Source of the DNA: Candidatus Saccharimonadota bacterium
Lineage (GTDB): Bacteria > Patescibacteriota > Saccharimonadia > Saccharimonadales > SZUA-47
Reading direction: 5' to 3'
Length of the DNA: 22,247 nt
NCBI GenBank assembly: GCA_003231925.1
Contig: QIKK01000001.1
Span: forward strand, 1-22,247
Position numbers and translations under genes: made by a program. Below the pieces are notes generated by a model, which was given only the letters and a program-made list of their open reading frames with translations, had not been told where the DNA came from and did no database searches. Positions within the stretch are counted from its first letter, which is position 1. Each line of letters opens with the position of its first letter. Below, piece by piece: positions 5,930 to 13,229 of this stretch.

Positions 5930-6573
5930 AAAGACAGCAGATGCTTTTTATAGATTTTGACGAGACGCTGTTTCAGCATAATAAATTTCAGGAATGGTTT
6001 TCTGGATATATAACCAAAAAATATTTGGTTGATACAGCAAAATATTTAAAGACTTTTGGAAAATATAACTATGTTAAAGATGTAAAAGGGTTATTGAGAC
6101 TATACAAGCATAAAGAGCATCTATTAAATGAGACAGGATTATCATGGCAGTTACTGAGCGGAGAAATCCAGGAGGCTGTTAGTGAGCAAGGACTGGATTT
6201 TTGTTATTCGGATGCTCATAAATTTCTAACTGATGCACAGAATTCTGGTATTGAAAAGGTACGGTTGCTAACTTATGGTGACCCAGATTTTCAGAGATTT
6301 AAAATTAGTTTATGTAGGATTGCACGTGATTTACCAGTGCATATTGTCGGAGAGCCAAAGGCAGAGTTCCTGAATAAAGAATTTGGAGGGGCGTCAGTTT
6401 ATGGTGTGTTGCTTGACGATAAAGCACCTCTAAATCTCCCTAAAAATTGGCAACATCTGTGGTTGAACCGATATAGTGGAACCCCCCCAGAGGATACTCG
6501 TCTGATAGAGATAAATGAGCTGGATTTTCAAGATACGCTTCGTAGGACGCTGTTAGATGCTACAATCAACTAA
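5926..6573 (+). CDS. HAD-superfamily phosphatase-like protein
   Basis: A 215-residue protein with the four HAD motifs. Motif I is DFDET (D10 nucleophile, D12 acid/base) right after the N-terminal strand MLFI. Motif II is LLTYGD with T116. Motif III is probably K145 in VGEPKAEFL. Motif IV is LLDDKA with D164/D165. Residues 15-95 form a helical C1-type cap. The family hydrolyses phosphoesters or phosphoanhydrides; the substrate here is unknown. The ATG overlaps the yvcK stop (ATGA, 5926-5929), so it is translationally coupled to yvcK. The third position in this mini-operon suggests sugar-phosphate or nucleotide-sugar metabolism, but that is inference. It is cytoplasmic, with no signal peptide. 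Confidence 0.82.
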   Translation: MKRQQMLFIDFDETLFQHNKFQEWFSGYITKKYLVDTAKYLKTFGKYNYVKDVKGLLRLYKHKEHLLNETGLSWQLLSGEIQEAVSEQGLDFCYSDAHKFLTDAQNSGIEKVRLLTYGDPDFQRFKISLCRIARDLPVHIVGEPKAEFLNKEFGGASVYGVLLDDKAPLNLPKNWQHLWLNRYSGTPPEDTRLIEINELDFQDTLRRTLLDATIN

Positions 6574-6576
6574 GAC

Positions 6577-7866
6577 ATGAAGTACAAAAAAAGATTATTT
6601 CCAAAGAATTTTTTATGGGGTTCCTCCACAGCTTCTCATCAAGTAGAAGGAAACACCTATAACCAATGGACCGTCTGGGAGCTAGAGAATGCTTCCAGGC
6701 TTGCTAAAACTGCCAAAAAGAGGCTAGATTGGTTGCCCATTTGGGATCAGATAAAACAAGTCGCTCAGAGTCCTAATAATTACATATCTGGGCAGGGAAT
6801 TGAACATTATTCAAGGTATAAGGAGGACTTTCAACTTGCAAAGAAGTTAAACCTAAATTCTTTTAGGTTTGGTATAGAGTGGTCTCGTGTGGAACCAGAA
6901 GAAGGTCAATGGAATAATCTGGCTTGGCAACACTATAAAGATTACATCCAGGAATTGCTTGATTTGAACATAGAACCGATACTTAACCTTTGGCACTGGA
7001 CAATGCCGGTATGGTTTATAAACAAAGGAGGCTTTGAGAAAAGAAAGAATGTAAAGTATTATGAGCGATTTATAAAAAAAGCTTGTGAAGAATTACAGTT
7101 TGATAAATTAAACTACGTTATTACTATCAATGAGCCTAATGTCTATAGTAGTTTTAGCTATGGTACGGGCGAGTTTCCACCACAGAGAAAAAATATATAT
7201 ATTATGCTAAAAGTTTATTATAACCTCGCAATAGCCCATAAAAGGAGCTATAAACTCATAAAAAGTACTAATTACAAAATACAAATTGGAATTGCCAATC
7301 AGCTTGCTAATGTTCAATCAAAAAGACCCCAAAATATTTTTGATATTATTGCAACGCACTGGATGCGCTATACCTGGAACTGGTGGTTTTTAAATAGGAT
7401 TAAAAAATATCAAGATTTTGTGGGATTTAATTATTACTTCACTGATTATTATAGATGGGGCAGTTGGTCACAGATTATAAGAGGCAAGCTATTTTATAAG
7501 GTAAATCCAGAAGTACCAAAAAATGATTTAGGATGGTATATGGAACCTGAAGGATTATACCCACTATTGGTACGTGTTTGGGCACATTATAAGAAACCAA
7601 TTATGATTACTGAGAGTGGTCTTGCAGACCAAAATGATAAGTTTAGAAAGTGGTGGATAGACGAATCGATAATTGCAATGGAGAAAGCTATTAGTGAGGG
7701 TGTGGATGTAATTGGTTATATGCACTGGAGTTTACTAGATAATTTTGAATGGGCTTACGGTTGGTGGCCAAAGTTTGGTCTTATTGATGTTGACCGAAAA
7801 ACTATGAAACGATCAATACGAAAAAGTGCATTTTTCTATGCAAATGAGATAAAAAAACTTTCCTGA
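6577..7866 (+). CDS. Family 1 glycoside hydrolase (beta-glucosidase-like)
   Basis: A 429-residue GH1 enzyme, normal in length. The N-terminal signature FLWGSSTASHQVEG is present. The acid/base glutamate is E186 in TINEPNVY and the nucleophile is E346 in ITESGLAD, where most GH1 proteins have TENG. The glycone-binding residues appear as H140-W141 (LWHWTMP) and in the C-terminal HWSLLDNFEWAYGW motif. Retaining hydrolysis of a beta-linked glucose, galactose or similar sugar is expected, but specificity cannot be read. There is no signal peptide, so substrates would be intracellular. It starts three bases after the HAD stop without a Shine-Dalgarno and probably belongs to the same transcript. It is many-tryptophan and AT-rich, like its neighbours. 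Confidence 0.93.
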   Translation: MKYKKRLFPKNFLWGSSTASHQVEGNTYNQWTVWELENASRLAKTAKKRLDWLPIWDQIKQVAQSPNNYISGQGIEHYSRYKEDFQLAKKLNLNSFRFGIEWSRVEPEEGQWNNLAWQHYKDYIQELLDLNIEPILNLWHWTMPVWFINKGGFEKRKNVKYYERFIKKACEELQFDKLNYVITINEPNVYSSFSYGTGEFPPQRKNIYIMLKVYYNLAIAHKRSYKLIKSTNYKIQIGIANQLANVQSKRPQNIFDIIATHWMRYTWNWWFLNRIKKYQDFVGFNYYFTDYYRWGSWSQIIRGKLFYKVNPEVPKNDLGWYMEPEGLYPLLVRVWAHYKKPIMITESGLADQNDKFRKWWIDESIIAMEKAISEGVDVIGYMHWSLLDNFEWAYGWWPKFGLIDVDRKTMKRSIRKSAFFYANEIKKLS

Positions 7867-7953
7867 GCTATTGGTACAAAATTGTTTCAGTAATATACAA
7901 AAACAAAAAAGCGATTGCCCTAGTGTCTAAGGAGGGTGTAGTTACACTATATG

Positions 7954-7963
7954 TTGTGGATAA
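7954..7963 (-). promoter_or_regulatory. DnaA box 1
   Basis: The minus strand reads TTATCCACAA, which contains the perfect 9-mer consensus DnaA box TTATCCACA. It lies in the gap between the GH1 gene and mraZ. Confidence 0.6.
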
Positions 7964-7982
7964 ATAACAATATTGTCGCATA

Positions 7983-7992
7983 CTGTGGATAA
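7983..7992 (-). promoter_or_regulatory. DnaA box 2
   Basis: The minus strand reads TTATCCACAG, a second perfect 9-mer in the same orientation, 29 bases from the first. Two perfect 9-mers in 40 bases are unlikely by chance. Confidence 0.6.
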
Positions 7993-8024
7993 GTGGGAAA
8001 TTAAGGATAAAAAGTAGTTGCATG

Positions 8025-8039
8025 TGGGTTTAAGTGGGT
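8025..8039 (+). promoter_or_regulatory. MraZ-type operator, TGGGT-N5-TGGGT
   Basis: TGGGT, five bases, TGGGT (8025-8029 and 8035-8039) matches the TGGGN repeats with five-base spacers bound by MraZ upstream of its own gene in other bacteria. A further TGGGA lies at 7994-7998. Confidence 0.65.
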
Positions 8040-8048
8040 AGTATATTG

Positions 8049-8078
8049 TTGGCAGTGGGTAGTCGTGGTAACCAAAAT
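8049..8078 (+). promoter_or_regulatory. Probable mraZ promoter overlapped by a second MraZ box
   Basis: TTGGCA (8049-8054), 18 bases, CAAAAT (8073-8078) is a plausible promoter. TGGGT-N5-TGGTA (8056-8070) lies between the two hexamers, where bound MraZ would block polymerase. The first base pair of this box is 21 bases from the previous TGGGT, about two helical turns. The -10 box is weak. Confidence 0.45.
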
Positions 8079-8135
8079 AGTTATCATAACGATAAAAAAC
8101 AAAAAACCACTGCAAATTAAAAACAATAGGGACCA

Positions 8136-8495
8136 ATGGGAAAAACAGACTACTTTGAAAGAAAGTTAGATGAAAAGCATCGACTTACGATTCCACCAGA
8201 ATTAAGGGATCAACTTTCAGGTGGTGTAGTCGTTACTCGTGGTTTTGGTAGATATCTCCACCTATATCCAAAAAAGGTATGGGACACAGAGGTAGAACCA
8301 AAACTAGAAGGCGATATCCTAGACGAGCGTATAGCAGACCTAAACGTCCAGTTTAGAACTGGTAAGGTTGAAATTACCCTCGATGGTAAGCAAGGAAGAA
8401 TTACGCTAGAACAACACCATTTAGCGTATGCCGGAATTGACAAGGATATTATTGTCGTTGGTGTCGGTCATTATTGGCGGATAGTCGCCAAGTAA
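8136..8495 (+). CDS. mraZ: Transcriptional regulator MraZ
   Basis: A 119-residue MraZ, slightly short compared with the usual 140 or so. Two SpoVT/AbrB-like half-domains are visible. The first has the DxKxR motif in LDEKHRLTIP (D12, K14, R16). The second has LDGKQGRITL (D83, K85, R88), giving the pseudo-two-fold DNA-binding unit that assembles into rings. MraZ represses the dcw cluster from TGGGN repeats, and matching repeats sit just upstream (8025-8070). It is the first gene of the division/wall cluster. AGGGA at 8128-8132 is at best a weak ribosome-binding site. It is followed by 391 non-coding bases before rsmH, which is unusually long. Confidence 0.94.
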   Translation: MGKTDYFERKLDEKHRLTIPPELRDQLSGGVVVTRGFGRYLHLYPKKVWDTEVEPKLEGDILDERIADLNVQFRTGKVEITLDGKQGRITLEQHHLAYAGIDKDIIVVGVGHYWRIVAK

Positions 8496-8581
8496 TAGTT
8501 TTAATTTGGAGTACATTAAAAAGTAGGCAAAATCGATTAGAAAACCAGTCCAAGACTCGAGGTTAGCTAATTGGCAGTTAA

Positions 8582-8614
8582 TATGTGGACGAAGGTAACC
8601 ACATAAAAAACCTT
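8582..8614 (+). other. Candidate H-type RNA pseudoknot
   Basis: TATGTGG (8582-8588) pairs perfectly with CCACATA (8599-8605). The loop holds AAGGT (8592-8596), which is complementary to ACCTT (8610-8614) just after an A-run. The topology is that of small pseudoknot riboswitches, but no known family consensus matches. Confidence 0.4.
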
Positions 8615-8763
8615 AGTACTTTTCTCAAAAAAACACCTCCCAAAACTCCACCTCACACATAAGTCTCTCAACTTACTATTTAGATCAGATGAGAAAGAAG
8701 ATTATATGAGGATTTTTTAAATCTTTTTAGTAAAAACTTCTGAAATTCGCATCAATCTATAAA

Positions 8764-8795
8764 CAAAAACAAAAATATATCAAAAACAAAAATAT
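8764..8795 (+). repeat. Tandem A/C-rich direct repeat
   Basis: CAAAAACAAAAATAT occurs at 8764-8778 and again at 8781-8795, a 17-base period. Similar CAAAAA runs continue to the start of rsmH. Confidence 0.6.
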
Positions 8796-8886
8796 TAACT
8801 GCTGATTAGGTGACCTTGTAGCTTAAATTGAATAATTCTAAAAATTCAACTTTAGGTTTAAAAATAAAAAAAGCAAGACCAAAAAC

Positions 8887-9789
8887 ATGCCAAAACAAAA
8901 ACAAAAAAATCATATTCCGGTATTATTGCAAGAAGTTTTAGAGATGCTTGCCCCAAAACAGGGCGAGAAATATCTAGATGTGACTGCAGGATACGGAGGA
9001 CACGCAAAAGAGATATTGCAGATGACAAAGGGTAGAGCAACGCTCATTGATCGCGACAAAAATGCGGTTCAAGAGCTAAGTAAAATCTTTAAAAGCAATG
9101 ATGTATCTATAATTCATAAGGATTTTTTCACAGCATCACAAGAAATGATGGAGAAAGAGAAAAAATTCGATATGATATTTGCAGATTTGGGCGTGTCGTC
9201 ACTGCACCTTGACAAAGCGAGTCGTGGTTTTTCGATTCATAAAGACGCTCCACTGGATATGCGAATGGATCAACGGCAGAAGCTAACTGCTTCAGAGTTG
9301 GTGAACACATATACAGAAAGGGATATATCCCGTATTCTAAAATATTACGGCAATGAGCCTAAGGCTAATAGGATAGCCAAACTCATTATAGAAAATCGTC
9401 CAATATCAAATACGACAGAACTCGCAAATATTGTAGCTAAAGTCTGGCCCGGCTATAGTCGGATTCATCCAGCAACCAGATCATTTCAGGCTATCCGCAT
9501 AGCTGTAAATGAAGAACTAAAACAGCTGGGAGAGTCATTAGGGATATGGCTTCAGTTGCTAAATGCTGGAGGACGCTTAGCGGTAATATCTTTCCATAGT
9601 CTGGAGGATTCTATTGTAAAGAATTTTTTCAGAGAAAATGGAGGAGATAAATATGATGCTGAACTTATGGTTCTAACAAAGAGACCCATTCAGGCATCAT
9701 TCAAAGAAATAGTTAATAATCCGCGATCTCGTAGTGCAAAACTGCGAGTCGCAGTGAAAACAAAAATAAAAAAAAGAAAGGGGAATTGA
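8887..9789 (+). CDS. rsmH: 16S rRNA (cytosine1402-N4)-methyltransferase RsmH
   Basis: A 300-residue RsmH (MraW), which methylates N4 of C1402 in the decoding centre of 16S rRNA using S-adenosylmethionine. Family motifs run in order: HIPVLLQEVLEML at the N-terminus, the SAM loop YLDVTAGYGGHA, FADLGVSSLHLD, APLDMRMDQ, AVNEELKQL and ISFHSLEDSIVKNFF. The length is typical. The C-terminus is basic (KTKIKKRKGN), as expected for an rRNA-binding enzyme. It is the normal second gene of the dcw cluster. No Shine-Dalgarno precedes the ATG; the upstream bases are A-rich. The first codons (KQKQKN) extend the same CAAAAA-rich pattern seen upstream. Confidence 0.95.
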   Translation: MPKQKQKNHIPVLLQEVLEMLAPKQGEKYLDVTAGYGGHAKEILQMTKGRATLIDRDKNAVQELSKIFKSNDVSIIHKDFFTASQEMMEKEKKFDMIFADLGVSSLHLDKASRGFSIHKDAPLDMRMDQRQKLTASELVNTYTERDISRILKYYGNEPKANRIAKLIIENRPISNTTELANIVAKVWPGYSRIHPATRSFQAIRIAVNEELKQLGESLGIWLQLLNAGGRLAVISFHSLEDSIVKNFFRENGGDKYDAELMVLTKRPIQASFKEIVNNPRSRSAKLRVAVKTKIKKRKGN

Positions 9790-9854
9790 GCTTATGCCAA
9801 TTCAGGTTAAAACAAGTTCACGCTCCTACAAAGTTAAAGTCAGAGTAGTCTAGC

Positions 9855-9870
9855 CTCTTATTTGTAAGAG
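9855..9870 (+). other. Hairpin after rsmH
   Basis: CTCTTA-TTTG-TAAGAG is a perfect 6-bp stem in the rsmH-ftsL gap. No T-tract follows. Confidence 0.35.
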
Positions 9871-9936
9871 AAGCTCAACTAACGACTTAGAAACGCTTAA
9901 AAGGTAGGCGTAGGTAATGTAGCCAACATAAACGTT

Positions 9937-9965
9937 AGAGTGCAATGTGTATGCACTTGCACTCT
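9937..9965 (+). other. Strong hairpin just upstream of ftsL
   Basis: AGAGTGCAA (9937-9945) pairs perfectly with TTGCACTCT (9957-9965). The loop can extend the stem by GTG/CAC with one bulged base, leaving loop TATG. Only TTT follows, so it is a poor terminator and more likely a regulatory or RNA-processing structure. It covers the upstream in-frame ATG at 9945. Confidence 0.6.
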
Positions 9966-9998
9966 TTCGGGGCTACAATTAGCAAAAACAAAAATAAA

Positions 9999-10349
9999 AT
10001 GACATATTCATCAGCAGTAAGTATAAATAGGCAGCGTTATTCAAAAAGAGGGCATAACGCCGTTAGCTTTAAAACAGCAAACAAGAGATTTGGCCCAATA
10101 TCCAATATAATTGTATTGCTAACTATGGTTTCTCTCATTGGGCTTGTTTATCTAACACAAGTCACAAAAACAAATTCATTTAGTTATAATATAAACAAAC
10201 TAGAACAACACCAGTCCGAGCTAAAGGAAGATCAAAAAAATCTCGAACTAATAACAGCACGTCTTCGTTCTATAGACTCTAAACAGGTGGCTGATGCCGC
10301 AGAAGGATTAATATCGGTAACACCGTCTGGGACTATTACCAACCAGTAA
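9999..10349 (+). CDS. ftsL: FtsL-like divisome protein
   Basis: A 116-residue bitopic membrane protein from ATG 9999. A basic cytoplasmic tail (residues 1-33) is followed by one membrane segment (about 34-53, IIVLLTMVSLIGLVYL) and a periplasm- or outside-facing helix with heptad character (60-95, INKLEQHQSELKEDQKNLEL). This is the FtsL/DivIC topology, and the position between rsmH and ftsI is the canonical ftsL slot; sequence conservation in the family is low. FtsL acts with FtsQ and FtsB to activate FtsW-FtsI. An in-frame ATG at 9945 exists but lies inside a stable hairpin and would add residues of odd composition (MCMHLHSF), so 9999 is preferred. Confidence 0.8.
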   Translation: MTYSSAVSINRQRYSKRGHNAVSFKTANKRFGPISNIIVLLTMVSLIGLVYLTQVTKTNSFSYNINKLEQHQSELKEDQKNLELITARLRSIDSKQVADAAEGLISVTPSGTITNQ

Positions 10350-10367
10350 CCTGTCTAGAACGATATT

Positions 10368-12143
10368 ATGCGTAGTTATATAATGAATAAATCGTTCCTT
10401 GTATCAACTCACAGCAGAATACGATTATTATATGTGGTCATTATATTGATGTTAGGGACCTTTATAGTCAGATTATTCTATCTTCAGGTTGTTCGTTATG
10501 ATTATTATCAAAATTTAGCACAAGAAGCGCAGTTAAAACGATATGAAATACCTGCAACGAGAGGCACGATATTTGCAAGTGACGGCGAGAACTCGGTACC
10601 CTTGGTATTAAACGAAAGGCGATATAATATAGTTGCTGATCCTCAAATCATTACTAATAAAGAACAAACAGCAACAAAGTTATCAGAGGTGCTGTCCTTG
10701 TCAAAAGATAATATCTTGAAACATCTAAATGCAAAAAATAGATATGAAATTCTTGCAAAAAAGCAAACTACAGCTGTAAAAAAGAGAATAGCTGACATGA
10801 TGACGCAAGGTACTATCACTGGTATATTTTCAAAGACAGTAAGTCAAAGGGTATATCCTAACGGAAGTCTTGCATCACAAGTTTTGGGTTTTGTGAATGA
10901 TGATGGCGTAGGAAATTACGGTATCGAACAAGCTCTGAACGGTGTATTATCTGGTAAAAACGGTAAGGTGAGGGCACTTACTGACTCTAGAGGTGTTCCA
11001 CTTTTGGCGAGTGGTAAGAATGTATCAATAGATCCAGTAGATGGACAGAATATTACTTTGACTATTGATATAGCTATGCAAAAACAATTGGAAGGTATTT
11101 TAAAAAAGGGTTTGGAACATGCAAAGAGTAAGTCAGGAAGTGCTCTGATAATGGACCCTCATACTGGTGCAATAAAGGCAATGGCTAATCTGCCAACATA
11201 TGATCCAACTAATTTTACGAAAGTTAAGGATCCACAGGTTTTTAATAATGCTACAGTAAGCTCTCCTCTAGAGCCGGGATCAATCATGAAGACTCTAACT
11301 ACAGCTGCCGCTCTAGATCTAAAAGCAGTCAAGAAAGATCAATCTTTTTTTGACCCAAGTTTCTATATAGTTAATGGTTTTAGGATACATGATATTGCTG
11401 AGGACGGTGGAGCGAGGACTCGCACTGTATCAGATATTTTGCAGTATTCACTGAATACTGGGGCAACTTGGTTGTTGATGCAAATGGGCGGTGGCGAAAT
11501 AAATAAACAAGCACGCGATAACTGGTATAACTATATGACTAATCATTTTCAATTCGGCAAAATAACAAATGTCGAACAAGGGTTCGAAGAGCCTGGAATA
11601 ATCCCAAACCCTGACAAGGGATATGCTTTAAATTTGAAGTTTGCAAACTCAGCCTTTGGTCAGGGCATGTCGGTTACTCCATTGCAGATGGCTAGTGCTG
11701 TATCGGCAATAGTGAACGGTGGTACTTTCTATCAGCCGACGTTAATAGCCGGTTATACGGGGTTAGATGGAATTTTTGTTGCTAATTCTCCTAAAGTTGT
11801 TGAAAAGAATGTTGTTTCAAAGGAGGTATCAAAAATAATGATAGGTTTCATGGACAATATAGTAGAGACTAATAATTTTGCTGCAATTAGAAAAGGCTAT
11901 CAGGTTGGTGGAAAAACTGGTACCGCACAAGTTGCTCGGCCAGGCGGAGGTTATTACGATGATATATTTAATGGTACTTATGTTGGGTATGTTGGTGGTA
12001 ATACTCCTCAGTACGTAATAATGGTTAGAGTGGATAGACCAAAACTTAGAGGCTATGCCGGTTCACAAGCGGCTGGCCCAATATTTGCTTCACTATCTAA
12101 CATGCTAATCGACAACTTTTCAGTAGAAGCTATTTCTAGATAA
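10368..12143 (+). CDS. ftsI: Class B penicillin-binding protein FtsI (PBP3-like transpeptidase)
   Basis: A 591-residue class B PBP. The N-terminal membrane anchor (about 18-40) precedes the pedestal/dimerisation domain, whose start is marked by RYEIPATRGTIFASDG. The transpeptidase domain has all three active-site motifs: S305-I-M-K308 in EPGSIMKTLT (serine nucleophile), S361-L-N363 in QYSLNTG, and K516-T-G518 in GGKTGTAQVA. It cross-links septal peptidoglycan and is paired with the glycosyltransferase FtsW, encoded two genes on. No PASTA domains follow the transpeptidase. The start could also be ATG 10383 (MNKSF); neither start has a Shine-Dalgarno. The gene lies 18 bases after ftsL. Confidence 0.95.
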   Translation: MRSYIMNKSFLVSTHSRIRLLYVVIILMLGTFIVRLFYLQVVRYDYYQNLAQEAQLKRYEIPATRGTIFASDGENSVPLVLNERRYNIVADPQIITNKEQTATKLSEVLSLSKDNILKHLNAKNRYEILAKKQTTAVKKRIADMMTQGTITGIFSKTVSQRVYPNGSLASQVLGFVNDDGVGNYGIEQALNGVLSGKNGKVRALTDSRGVPLLASGKNVSIDPVDGQNITLTIDIAMQKQLEGILKKGLEHAKSKSGSALIMDPHTGAIKAMANLPTYDPTNFTKVKDPQVFNNATVSSPLEPGSIMKTLTTAAALDLKAVKKDQSFFDPSFYIVNGFRIHDIAEDGGARTRTVSDILQYSLNTGATWLLMQMGGGEINKQARDNWYNYMTNHFQFGKITNVEQGFEEPGIIPNPDKGYALNLKFANSAFGQGMSVTPLQMASAVSAIVNGGTFYQPTLIAGYTGLDGIFVANSPKVVEKNVVSKEVSKIMIGFMDNIVETNNFAAIRKGYQVGGKTGTAQVARPGGGYYDDIFNGTYVGYVGGNTPQYVIMVRVDRPKLRGYAGSQAAGPIFASLSNMLIDNFSVEAISR

Positions 12144-12147
12144 TAAG

Positions 12148-12170
12148 TGATATAATATACTAAGGAAGGA
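12148..12170 (+). promoter_or_regulatory. Possible internal promoter and ribosome-binding site for mraY
   Basis: TGATATAAT (12148-12156) is an extended consensus -10 element just after ftsI. A purine-rich Shine-Dalgarno AAGGAAGGA follows at 12162-12170. The predicted transcript start (about 12163) would fall inside that sequence, and the spacing to ATG 12186 is long (15 bases), so promoter and ribosome site may not both be real. Confidence 0.35.
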
Positions 12171-12185
12171 ATATAAAATAAAAAT

Positions 12186-13229
12186 ATGAACAATATGATA
12201 ATTCAAATATCAACTGATACGTTTCTGAAGACTTTACTATTTGCTGTTTTTGGGTTTGCTCTAGCTATGGCAATTACACCGTTGTACACCACAGCTGCTT
12301 ATAAGTATAAATGGTGGAAAAAGCCAAGGACAAACGCTGTAACAGGAGAGAAAGCAACAGTTTATCAGAGATTACACGCAAAGAAACACCGTGCAAATAT
12401 CCCTACTATGGCTGGTATAATTTTTGTTTCTGCTGTCGCTTTGCTTACTGCTCTTGCCAATCTAGAAAGAACAGAAACTTGGTTGCCATTAGCTTCAATG
12501 TTGGGAGCGGGAGCTGTTGGTTTATTAGACGATATATTAAACATTCACAGCGGTGGCTTAGGTGTTGCTGGATTAAGAGCAAGGACTAAATCTATCTTAA
12601 TATTTCTTATTTCTTTAATTGGTGGGTGGTGGTTTTTTGCGAAGTTAGACGTAACGTCTATAACGGTTCCCTTTGTAGGCCAATGGACATTAGGGTGGTT
12701 AATCGTGCCACTATTTATACTAGTAGTAATCAGTACTGCAAACGCAGTAAATATTAGCGATGGTTTGGATGGTTTAGCGGGTGGTTTAGGGGTTTTAGCT
12801 TTTGGCACCTATGCATTTATTGCATTAGTTGAAGGGAATGTCGGTATTGCGGCCTTTTCGATGACTGTTGTCGGGGCGTTAATTAGTTATACATGGTTTA
12901 ACGTATATCCAGCAAGGTTTTTTATGGGAGATTCTGGTTCATTTGCGTTGGGGACTGCTTTGGGCGTCATTGCGATGCTTACAGACACAGTACTGTTATT
13001 ACCAATTATCGGTGCTGTATTTGTGGTAGAAGCAGGTTCTAGTTTAATACAAATATCGTCAAAACGTCTGCGTAAAGGGAAAAAAATATTTAAAATTGCT
13101 CCTATACACCACCATTTCGAGGCTAGTGGGTGGCCAGAATCAAAGGTTACTATGCGTTTTTGGTTACTGGGAGTAATAGCATCGATTGTTGGTATAATTC
13201 TATTCCTATTGGAAATATCCTTATCATGA
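12186..13229 (+). CDS. mraY: Phospho-N-acetylmuramoyl-pentapeptide transferase MraY
   Basis: A 347-residue polytopic membrane enzyme that transfers phospho-MurNAc-pentapeptide from UDP to undecaprenyl phosphate, making lipid I. The cytoplasmic catalytic motifs are complete: the aspartate pair in GLLDDILN (D115, D116), NAVNISDGLDGLAGG around residues 186-200, FMGDSGSFALGTALG with D249, and APIHHHFEASGWPE with the three histidines at 308-310. About ten hydrophobic segments are visible. An insertion-like basic loop (residues 45-70) links the first helices to the conserved HAKKHRANIPTMAG. Its TGA overlaps the ftsW ATG (ATGA, 13226-13229). All catalytic residues are in place, so the pathway to lipid I should be functional. 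Confidence 0.96.
   Translation: MNNMIIQISTDTFLKTLLFAVFGFALAMAITPLYTTAAYKYKWWKKPRTNAVTGEKATVYQRLHAKKHRANIPTMAGIIFVSAVALLTALANLERTETWLPLASMLGAGAVGLLDDILNIHSGGLGVAGLRARTKSILIFLISLIGGWWFFAKLDVTSITVPFVGQWTLGWLIVPLFILVVISTANAVNISDGLDGLAGGLGVLAFGTYAFIALVEGNVGIAAFSMTVVGALISYTWFNVYPARFFMGDSGSFALGTALGVIAMLTDTVLLLPIIGAVFVVEAGSSLIQISSKRLRKGKKIFKIAPIHHHFEASGWPESKVTMRFWLLGVIASIVGIILFLLEISLS

Larger units (their letters stand above)
8496..8886 (+). other. 391-base gap between mraZ and rsmH
   Basis: No gene is visible. The stretch contains a possible H-type pseudoknot (8582-8614), an A/C-rich direct repeat (8764-8795) and a 6-bp inverted repeat TTGAAT/ATTCAA (8828-8849). These two genes are usually adjacent, so the gap may carry a leader or internal promoter for rsmH. 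I find no promoter I would defend. Confidence 0.5.

Noticed and set aside
7954..7992. Replication origin at the DnaA boxes
   Set aside because: Only two boxes, no dnaA or dnaN nearby and no clear unwinding element with further boxes; a regulatory site is the simpler reading.
9794..9853. 19-codon frame after rsmH (MPIQVKTSSRSYKVKVRVV)
   Set aside because: Too short, no ribosome-binding site and no family; likely chance in a structured gap.
13130..13225. Upstream extension of the ftsW reading frame
   Set aside because: It lies entirely within mraY in another frame and does not resemble FtsW; the ATGA overlap at 13226 is the usual coupled start.
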